This document shows positions 1 to 4,698 of a DNA stretch of 5,660 nt, in pieces. The number at the start of each line of letters is the position of its first letter. Positions within the stretch are counted from its first letter, which is position 1. The translations under genes were made by a program, and so were the position numbers. Where the stretch lies: positions 1-5,660 of the forward strand of contig JACPZV010000185.1 in NCBI GenBank assembly GCA_016195295.1, read 5' to 3'. The stretch is from Acidobacteriota bacterium (lineage in GTDB: Bacteria; Acidobacteriota; Vicinamibacteria; Vicinamibacterales; CAVVIG01). Below the pieces are notes generated by a model. The model made no database searches, was not told the origin of the DNA, and worked only from the letters and a program-made list of their open reading frames with translations.

Positions 1-1
1 A

Positions 2-100
2 GTCGTCAGCCATCGCGCGTATGGCTTTCGCACAGTCGACAGCTATGTCGCCGCGATCTGGCACGGCTGCGGGGATCTGCCCCTGGAACCGGTCCCCTGA
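2..100 (+). CDS. Transposase, C-terminal fragment (3' end of an insertion sequence)
   Basis: The frame starting at base 2 is open from the window edge to a TGA at 98-100 and gives 32 residues. It contains S-H-R-A-Y-G-F-R-T followed by an aromatic/aliphatic stretch and H-G-C-G-D-L-P. From memory this resembles the C-terminal end of DDE transposases of ISL3-like or related unclassified families, which often finish with an 'xxRxYGFR' segment, a short helix and a 'LP' tail. Only the end is inside the window, so catalytic residues cannot be seen and the family cannot be fixed. The next 100 bases, before the gene at 201, hold no ORF of note and probably include the IS right end, but I could not identify a terminal inverted repeat. 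The assignment rests on motif resemblance in a short peptide, so confidence is moderate. Confidence 0.5.
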   Translation, partial: VVSHRAYGFRTVDSYVAAIWHGCGDLPLEPVP

Positions 101-200
101 AGACGGCGCGTGTGGAAGGCATGGAAAACGGCAAAGACCGCTAAATTAACGACTGTGGTTCTGAGGTCGCGTTGACTTTCGTCGGGACGGCTTAGATCCT

Positions 201-1412
201 GTGAACCTCCAGCGATTACGTGCTGAGACTCCGGGGTGTGAGGAGCGCATCCATTTGAACAACGCAGGCTCGGCGCTCATGCCGGAGCCTGTCGTACGGA
301 TTATTCAGGATCACCTCACCCTGGAGAGCCGCATCGGTGGCTATGAGGCCGCAGACGCGCGTCGTGATGCCGTGCAGAGCGCGTATCAATCTGTCGCCAA
401 CCTGATTGGGACACGGCCCGAGAACATCGCCTTTACAGAAAGCGCGACGGCGTCCTACGTGCAGGCGCTGTCTTCGATTCCGTTCGAACCTGGCGATCTG
501 ATTCTGACGACCCGCAACGATTACGTGTCCAACCAGATTCAGTTTCTCTCCCTCCAGGCACGAATGGGAGTGCGGGTTCTGCGGGCACCGGACCGAGTCG
601 AAGGCGGCGTCGACGTACGGGCCATGCCGGAATTGATTCGCCGCCACCGCCCCAAGCTCGTCTGCGTGACCCATGTTCCAACGAACTCCGGCCTCGTGCA
701 GGACGTCGGCGCGGTCGGGTCCGTGTGCCGTGACGAAGAAGTCCTCTACCTGGTGGACGCCTGCCAATCGATCGGACAGATGCCTGTCGACGTCCGCGAG
801 CTCCAATGCGATTTCCTGTCGGCGACTTCGCGCAAATACTTGCGCGGGCCTCGGGGCGCGGGCTTTCTCTACGTGTCCGACCGCGTACTAGAACGAGGTC
901 TCGAGCCGCTCTTCATCGACATGAGAGGGGCGGAGTGGATCGCTGCGGACCGGTATCGCGCAGTGCGAGACGCGAAACGTTTCGAGAACTGGGAGTTCGC
1001 CTGGGCTCTGGTGCTCGGAACGGGAGAGGCCGCTCGGTATGCGACAGCCCTTGGACTCGAGAGGATCCGAGACCGGGTGCGGGCATTGGCTGGTCGATTG
1101 CGGCAGGCACTCAGCGCGATCGACAAGGTGCGAGTCCTTGACCGCGGTACCGATCTGTGTGGCATCGTCTCCGCGTGGATAGACGGCTGGAATCCCCGTG
1201 ACCTGGTGGCTGCCCTCCGCGACCGGCGGATCAATACCAACGCGCAGATACGCGCGTACGCGGTGATCGATTACGATGAGAAGGGCGTAACGACATCGCT
1301 GCGCATCTCGCCGCACTACTACAACACCGAAGACGAAATCGATCGGACGGTTTCCGCCATCCGAGAATTGGTATTAGAGCGTCCTCTCGCGAGAAGGAAG
1401 GAGGGTCTGTGA
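201..1412 (+). CDS. Class V aminotransferase-fold PLP-dependent enzyme (isopenicillin N epimerase/EgtE-like)
   Basis: This is a 403-residue fold-type I PLP enzyme of the class V group, probably cytosolic. The N-terminus has the family's H-L-N-N-A-G motif (18-23) and A-L-M-P. H158 lies in T-H-V-P-T-N-S-G. D186 and Q189 in V-D-A-C-Q-S should bind the pyridine ring, and K212 in S-A-T-S-R-K should form the Schiff base. R-F-E-N-W-E begins near 260, and R368 with R-I-S-P-H-Y-Y-N (368-375) is the C-terminal substrate-carboxylate region. The C-terminal active-site loop reads R-I-N-T-N-A and lacks the cysteine of SufS-type desulfurases, so cysteine desulfurase activity is unlikely. An epimerase, lyase or C-S-lyase role is possible, but the substrate is unknown. 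The GTG at 201 is the only reasonable start: an in-frame TGA lies at 162-164 and the family N-terminus follows at once. It has no strong ribosome binding site, only a weak G-rich stretch near 184-189. Confidence 0.88.
   Translation: MNLQRLRAETPGCEERIHLNNAGSALMPEPVVRIIQDHLTLESRIGGYEAADARRDAVQSAYQSVANLIGTRPENIAFTESATASYVQALSSIPFEPGDLILTTRNDYVSNQIQFLSLQARMGVRVLRAPDRVEGGVDVRAMPELIRRHRPKLVCVTHVPTNSGLVQDVGAVGSVCRDEEVLYLVDACQSIGQMPVDVRELQCDFLSATSRKYLRGPRGAGFLYVSDRVLERGLEPLFIDMRGAEWIAADRYRAVRDAKRFENWEFAWALVLGTGEAARYATALGLERIRDRVRALAGRLRQALSAIDKVRVLDRGTDLCGIVSAWIDGWNPRDLVAALRDRRINTNAQIRAYAVIDYDEKGVTTSLRISPHYYNTEDEIDRTVSAIRELVLERPLARRKEGL
1398..1404 (+). promoter_or_regulatory. Shine-Dalgarno for the metallophosphoesterase gene, inside the upstream coding sequence
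   Basis: AAGGAGG sits inside a purine-rich stretch (1391-1405) at the end of the aminotransferase-fold gene, four bases before the GTG at 1409. It supports the GTG start, which overlaps the upstream TGA as GTGA, and suggests that the second gene is translated by termination-reinitiation coupling. Confidence 0.75.
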
Positions 1413-2161
1413 GTCGGGTCGCTGCAATCTACGACATTCATGGAAACCTTCCCGCACTCGAGGCGGTACTCAACGATATTCGTGACGCAGCGGTAGACCA
1501 GGTGATCATCGGGGGCGACGTGCTTCCGGGCCCGATGCCGCGTGAAACGATCGCGTGCTTGCTGGACCTCGACGTTCCCGTGCAGTTCATCCGCGGCAAT
1601 GGCGACCGTGTCGTGCTTGCACAAATGACCGGCAAAGACATTAGCGAGGTTCCAGAACAGTTCCGAGAGGTCATCCGCTGGACGGCGCAACAGCTTCATC
1701 CTGAGCACGAGCGGACATTAGCCAGCTGGCCGGCAACATGCCGCGTCGAGATTCGCGGGTTAGGCGAGGTGTTGTTCTGCCACGCGACACCGCGAAACGA
1801 CACCGAGTGCTTTACACGCTCGACACCCGAAGACCGCCTCGTGCCGGTGTTTGAAGGAGTCAACGTGCCTCTCGTCGTCTGCGGTCATACCCACATGCAG
1901 TTTGATCGGACGATCGGGAGGATCCGGGTGGTGAATGCTGGCAGTGTGGGAATGCCGTTTGCGCCGCCACCAGGTGCCTATTGGCTCCTGCTTGGACCAG
2001 ACGTCCAGTTGCGTCATACGGCCTACGATGTCATGAAAGCGGCTGAACGCATTCGAGACGCGAATTTTCCACACGCTGAAGACTTAGCAGTGCGCTACGT
2101 CCTGCACCCGCCATCGGAGGTGGAAACTCTTGAACTATTTGCAAAGGTTGAATTGCGGTGA
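1409..2161 (+). CDS. Metallophosphoesterase, YfcE/MJ0936-like family
   Basis: This is a complete 250-residue calcineurin-like phosphoesterase, presumably cytosolic and dependent on two divalent metals. All the metal-binding motifs are present in order: D9-x-H11-G-N, G-G-D37, G-N64-G-D66 (the GNxD/E block, with N64 as ligand), H125 in F-C-H-A-T-P, and G-H160-T-H162. N-A-G-S-V-G (176-181), typical of the YfcE/MJ0936 branch, follows near the C-terminal part. Members hydrolyse phosphodiesters or phosphomonoesters, and physiological substrates are mostly unknown. The GTG start overlaps the stop of the PLP-enzyme gene by four bases and has a strong ribosome binding site, so the two are almost certainly one operon and may act on related metabolites. 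The last 32 bases overlap a TTG-started pentapeptide-repeat reading frame. Nothing appears broken and the length is normal. Confidence 0.9.
   Translation: MSRVAAIYDIHGNLPALEAVLNDIRDAAVDQVIIGGDVLPGPMPRETIACLLDLDVPVQFIRGNGDRVVLAQMTGKDISEVPEQFREVIRWTAQQLHPEHERTLASWPATCRVEIRGLGEVLFCHATPRNDTECFTRSTPEDRLVPVFEGVNVPLVVCGHTHMQFDRTIGRIRVVNAGSVGMPFAPPPGAYWLLLGPDVQLRHTAYDVMKAAERIRDANFPHAEDLAVRYVLHPPSEVETLELFAKVELR
2116..2123 (+). promoter_or_regulatory. Shine-Dalgarno supporting the TTG start at 2130
   Basis: GGAGGTGG lies within the 3' end of the phosphoesterase gene, with nine bases between the GGAGG core and the TTG at 2130. It is the main reason to accept this non-ATG start for the pentapeptide-repeat frame, which would then begin before the phosphoesterase stop at 2159-2161. 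Confidence 0.55.
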
Positions 2162-2501
2162 AGCGACCACCGTGAACTTCTCGCGCGTGAGCCTTCGCGG
2201 TGCTTCACTCCACGCGACGAACCTGATGAATGCTGACTTGCGATGCGCGGATCTGACTGGAGCGAATCTCGCTGAAGCGGACTTGATCGCGGCGGACGTA
2301 CCGTGGCGCTCCAGTTCGCGCACCTCCACAACGTGCGGCTCAGCTGGCTCGAAGTGTGCGCGCGGGATCTCTGGCTGGGACAAAAGAAGATCGACACGAA
2401 GCGTGACGTCGGTCGAGCACAGCTTCGAACCCGGCTCGCGGAGTCCGCGGACGGTGTCGCATCGATGCTCGAACGCGCGATCGACGCCGGCGGCGAGGTG
2501 A
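2130..2501 (+). pseudogene. Pentapeptide-repeat protein, 5' fragment truncated by fusion to a DinB-like gene
   Basis: The first 57 residues read as a short lead and then consecutive pentapeptide repeats from residue 15: V-N-F-S-R, V-S-L-R-G, A-S-L-H-A, T-N-L-M-N, A-D-L-R-C, A-D-L-T-G, A-N-L-A-E, A-D-L-I-A and A-D-V, fitting the A(D/N)LXX consensus. Such repeats fold as a right-handed quadrilateral beta helix; functions vary and cannot be told here. After about base 2300 the pattern stops, and the remaining 66 or so residues are an arginine- and serine-rich out-of-frame reading of the DinB-like gene. I therefore treat only 2130 to about 2300 as genuine gene sequence. The frame begins inside the phosphoesterase gene with a good ribosome binding site. 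The intact parent would be expected to have more repeats. An expressed short chimera cannot be excluded. Confidence 0.6.
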
Positions 2502-2653
2502 AAGGATTCAAGCGCGGGGCGGCGCCGATGATGGGCTATTTGATCGCGCACGACGCGCACCACCGCGGGAGCATTCTTCTGACGCTCAAGCAGTGCGGAC
2601 ATCCGGTGCCGCAAGACGTGCGATACGGCATCTGGGATTGGGGCAAGATCTGA
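2303..2653 (+). CDS. DinB-family protein, N-terminally truncated remnant
   Basis: From the GTG at 2303 this frame gives 116 residues of a DinB/YfiT-like four-helix-bundle protein. H7 in F-A-H-L-H-N-V-R and H83/H87 in I-A-H-D-A-H-H-R-G match the three histidine metal ligands of the family. The C-terminus, with C-G-H-P-V-P and then Y-G-I-W-D-W-G-K, looks complete. Homologous sequence (G-G-R-T-V-A-L-Q-F) already begins at about 2291, before any start codon, and the frame is closed by a TGA at 2273-2275. Full-length members are about 150-170 residues, so I estimate that roughly the first 35-40 residues (helix 1) are missing and replaced by the pentapeptide-repeat fragment in another frame. The GTG is only the first possible start and has no convincing ribosome binding site. 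DinB-family members include thiol-dependent transferases and many of unknown role. This copy is probably a pseudogene even though it keeps its metal site. Confidence 0.72.
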   Translation: MALQFAHLHNVRLSWLEVCARDLWLGQKKIDTKRDVGRAQLRTRLAESADGVASMLERAIDAGGEVKGFKRGAAPMMGYLIAHDAHHRGSILLTLKQCGHPVPQDVRYGIWDWGKI

Positions 2654-2667
2654 CCGTACCGCTCTCT

Positions 2668-2673
2668 GGAGGA
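2668..2673 (+). promoter_or_regulatory. Shine-Dalgarno for the nucleosidase-like gene
   Basis: GGAGGA ends seven bases before the ATG at 2681 and lies in the 27-base gap after the DinB-like stop. It fixes the start at the ATG that provides a complete signal peptide. Confidence 0.75.
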
Positions 2674-2680
2674 TTCTTCG

Positions 2681-3523
2681 ATGGCGCGTTTCTCGGCGTT
2701 CCTGATTGTGGTCTCGCTCGCAATCCCGGTTGCGGCCCGTGCCCAAAGTCCAATGCCCAGCGTCCGCCCCGTGGTGGTGCAGGGGGCCATGCAGATCGAA
2801 ATCGAGAAGCTGGCCAGTCGTCTGGATCGCGCGACCGTCGAGCGGGTTGGAGGCTGGACGTTCTGGCGCGGCACGCTGGACGGCTATCCCGTCATCGTGT
2901 CAAAGACCTTGAAGGGCGTTTCGAACGCCGCGGCCGCAACCGTGATCGCCGTCGAGCGTTATCACCCCATCGCGATCATCAACCAGGGCACCGCAGGCGG
3001 TCACGATCCACGCCTGCATCTCTACGACATCGTGCTTGGGACCAGCGCCGTGAACCTCGGCGCATTCAAGAGCCCGTACCGTCCGGCCGGCGCGGGCAGC
3101 AATACGCTCGACTGGACGCCCCTCGATCTGATGGCGGCCGACGGCAGCGCCGCGAACGATCCCAACGCGCGGAAGCTCTCGAGCTTCAAGGGACACGAGT
3201 CACTCCTGGCCGCGGCTCGAGGTGTCACTTCGCTGTACACAAGGGGGCGCATCGTCGAGGGCACGATCGGATCGAGCGACGTCTGGAATGACGAGGTGGA
3301 CCGCGTCGCACGGCTCCACGCTCAATATGGAACGGAAGTGGAGGAGATGGAAACCGCGTCGGCGGCACAGATCGCGGGCCTGCTGGATGTCCCGTTCCTC
3401 GGCATTCGCGTCGTGTCCGACAATATTACGAACGGCGGCGCCTACGATCCCAAGACAAGCGAAGCGTGCGAGGACTTCGTCTATCAGGTCGTGAAGGCTT
3501 ACATCAGCAAGCTGAAGCGTTAG
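2681..3523 (+). CDS. Exported phosphorylase-superfamily nucleosidase (MTA/SAH nucleosidase-like)
   Basis: This 280-residue protein has a Sec signal peptide (positive M-A-R, hydrophobic core about 5-18, likely cut after A21 in A-R-A/Q-S) followed by a purine nucleoside phosphorylase/MTAN fold. Active-site landmarks align with E. coli MTA/SAH nucleosidase. E40 in A-M-Q-I-E corresponds to the catalytic Glu12. G-T-A-G-G (103-107) is the glycine-rich base/ribose loop. E222-M223-E224 corresponds to E172-M173-E174, which binds ribose, and D247 in V-V-S-D-N corresponds to catalytic D197. The expected reaction is hydrolysis of the N-glycosidic bond of a purine nucleoside such as methylthioadenosine, S-adenosylhomocysteine or a relative, here in the periplasm rather than the cytosol. 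The segment around 120-190 has an acidic and alanine-rich insertion compared with the compact enzyme. The exact substrate is uncertain. The gene follows the DinB remnant by 27 bases and is intact. Confidence 0.85.
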   Translation: MARFSAFLIVVSLAIPVAARAQSPMPSVRPVVVQGAMQIEIEKLASRLDRATVERVGGWTFWRGTLDGYPVIVSKTLKGVSNAAAATVIAVERYHPIAIINQGTAGGHDPRLHLYDIVLGTSAVNLGAFKSPYRPAGAGSNTLDWTPLDLMAADGSAANDPNARKLSSFKGHESLLAAARGVTSLYTRGRIVEGTIGSSDVWNDEVDRVARLHAQYGTEVEEMETASAAQIAGLLDVPFLGIRVVSDNITNGGAYDPKTSEACEDFVYQVVKAYISKLKR

Positions 3524-3537
3524 TCCCGGTCGTCACA

Positions 3538-4094
3538 ATGCACCGGCTAACAGCTGCGAAGGGAAGAATCAACACGATCCAACAGTTCTTCTCGAACCGA
3601 CCCGTAGCAGGTGTGGCAGTCGGCGTCATCGCGGTGATAGCAGCGATTTCGGCGTGCGCGGTCCTTGGATGTCACACCCTCCCGACCGCTGCCACCGCCG
3701 GATTCTGGTACCAGGACGTGTCGTTTGCGCTTCCGACGAACGAGACGACTCGCCTGGGCGGGCCGCTCACCGCCGGGGAAATGGCGTCGATTCAACAAAC
3801 TTCGCGAATCGAACTCAATCGAGCATTTGCGGGTCTGAGGATTACTGTCACCGACCGTGACCGGGCATTCTGGCGTGTTCAGGTACTGCAAACCTTACCC
3901 GACAGAGGTCCGCTGCTGCTGCCGCGCACCGGCGAATCTTTGGCACTGGGGCCGCTCGGAGGATTAGGTTCAGTAGATTTCGTTCTCGTGGCGCTGAAAG
4001 GAGTCCGGACAGGTCCGCACAGTATTACGGCGAACTACACTGGACGACGGCCTGGCCGCTCTTGCAGCAGAAGCTTGGATTAGATCCGCGGTAG
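3538..4094 (+). pseudogene. Broken membrane-anchored protein (putative metalloprotease-like family), internal deletion and frameshift
   Basis: From the ATG at 3538, 14 bases after the nucleosidase stop, one frame runs to a TAG at 4081-4083 (181 residues). Residues 23-44 are hydrophobic and include I-S-A-C (37-40), so the protein would be a lipoprotein or N-terminally anchored. A soluble region follows with A-F-A-G-L-R-I-T-V (95-103), F-W-R-V (111-114) and a glycine-rich G-P-L-G-G-L-G (138-144). After about residue 154 the in-frame tail is basic and low quality. From base 4020 another frame reads Q-Y-Y-G-E-L-H-W, then A-W-P-L-L and K-L-G, ending at TAG 4092-4094, which looks like a real C-terminus. 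From memory, related Acidobacteria-type proteins carry an H-E-x-x-H zinc motif between these two parts; none is present here. I infer a deletion plus frameshift near 3994-4015. No clear ribosome binding site precedes 3538. The family assignment is tentative, but the broken state is better supported. Confidence 0.55.
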
Positions 4095-4108
4095 CGTGCC
4101 ACCACGAT

Positions 4109-4113
4109 GGAGG
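4109..4113 (+). promoter_or_regulatory. Shine-Dalgarno for the TrmO-like gene
   Basis: GGAGG lies ten bases before the ATG at 4124. The reading frame is open upstream to a TGA at 3995-3997 but has no other ATG, and the family N-terminus (a hydrophobic P-I-G-x-V-x-S-P) begins directly after this start. Confidence 0.6.
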
Positions 4114-4123
4114 CGTATTCGAT

Positions 4124-4594
4124 ATGATCGCACTCGATCCGATCGGATTCGTTCGGAGCCCGAGAAACGATCAGCGGGACGACGACTGGGGGGCGGTCGT
4201 GGCGCGCATCGAATTGGCGGATGGCTTCGGCCCCGAGTCGCTCGATGGCCTGGACGAGTTCTCGCACGCCGAGGTGCTTTTCATGTTCGATCGCGTCGCC
4301 GACGCCGCAATCGAACGGGGCGCGCGGCACCCGCGCGGCAACCCGGCGTGGCCCAAGGTCGGCATCTTCGCGCAGCGCGGAAAGAATCGCCCGAATCGCA
4401 TCGGCTCGACAATCGTGCGGATCAAAAAGCGCACGGGCCGCGTGCTGGAGGTCGAAGGGCTTGACGCGATCGACGGCACGCCCGTCGTCGACATCAAGCC
4501 GGTGATGACGGAATTTCTCCCACGCGAGCCGGTTCGCCAGCCCTCGTGGTCGCACGAACTCATGCGAGACTATTGGCGTCTCGAACGCCGCTGA
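4124..4594 (+). CDS. TrmO/TsaA-like (UPF0066) SAM-dependent methyltransferase, single-domain form
   Basis: This 156-residue protein has the hallmarks of the TsaA/TrmO (YaeB) beta-barrel family. They are P-I-G-F-V-R-S-P (6-13), L-D-E-F-S-H (43-48), H-P-R-G (69-72), G-I-F-A-Q-R followed by N-R-P-N-R-I-G (80-94), and V-E-G-L-D then D-G-T-P-V-V-D-I-K-P (110-126). Characterised E. coli TrmO N6-methylates t6A at position 37 of certain tRNAs, using SAM bound by the barrel. It is about 235 residues long with an additional C-terminal domain, which this protein lacks. Single-domain members are common, and their RNA substrate is less well established, so I give no gene symbol. The protein would be cytosolic. 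The gene starts 29 bases after the end of the broken upstream gene and is intact. The R-x-x-x-R-P-N motif is altered from the usual R-S-P-x-R-P-N to R-G-K-N-R-P-N, a tolerated variant in the family as I recall it. Confidence 0.85.
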   Translation: MIALDPIGFVRSPRNDQRDDDWGAVVARIELADGFGPESLDGLDEFSHAEVLFMFDRVADAAIERGARHPRGNPAWPKVGIFAQRGKNRPNRIGSTIVRIKKRTGRVLEVEGLDAIDGTPVVDIKPVMTEFLPREPVRQPSWSHELMRDYWRLERR

Positions 4595-4633
4595 ACGGGC
4601 CCGACGATGAAGAAAACTGAGAGCCACGTCGTA

Positions 4634-4666
4634 GGTGTGTCCGGTGCTGATTCGAGAAGACACGCC
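4634..4666 (+). other. Inverted repeat upstream of the hydrolase gene
   Basis: GGTGTGTC (4634-4641) can pair with GACACGCC (4659-4666) as an eight-pair stem with one G-U wobble and a 17-base loop. It lies in the 104-base gap between the TrmO-like gene and the hydrolase start at 4699. No U-tract follows, so it is not a classical intrinsic terminator. It may be a processing or regulatory hairpin, or chance. Confidence 0.25.
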
Positions 4667-4688
4667 AGTGGGTGAGGGTCGATCGGAT

Positions 4689-4694
4689 GGAGGT
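4689..4694 (+). promoter_or_regulatory. Shine-Dalgarno deciding the hydrolase start at 4699
   Basis: GGAGGT lies four bases before the ATG at 4699. It partly overlaps the alternative in-frame ATG at 4687-4689, so the later ATG is preferred. That choice also gives a clean signal peptide starting M-I-R-R. Confidence 0.65.
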
Positions 4695-4698
4695 CAGG

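Noticed and set aside
172..197. Possible promoter: TTGACT at 172-177 with TTAGAT at 192-197
   Set aside because: The -35-like hexamer is good, but the spacing is only 14 bases, the -10 match is poor, and it would leave almost no leader before the GTG at 201.
3466..3537. Upstream extension of the 3538 frame to an earlier ATG
   Set aside because: It overlaps the conserved C-terminal coding of the nucleosidase-like gene by 58 bases. The added residues are arginine- and glycine-rich with no relation to a leader, while the ATG at 3538 is followed by a proper hydrophobic anchor.
3988..3995. The 8-mer GTGGCGCT occurs at both gene junctions (also at 2303-2310)
   Set aside because: It encodes the common V-A-L in both places and is likely by chance in GC-rich coding DNA. 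One copy lies after its junction and the other before its junction, so it does not explain both breaks.
4025..4663. Long minus-strand open frames, such as the one opposite the TrmO-like gene
   Set aside because: These are antisense shadows of GC-rich codons. They have no recognisable domains and sit opposite genes with clear conserved motifs.
4595..4698. Integron attC site, suggested by a run of same-strand genes of unrelated function
   Set aside because: No RYYYAAC/GTTRRRY core pair or long imperfect palindrome is visible here, and the other gaps (14-29 bases) are too short to hold attC sites.
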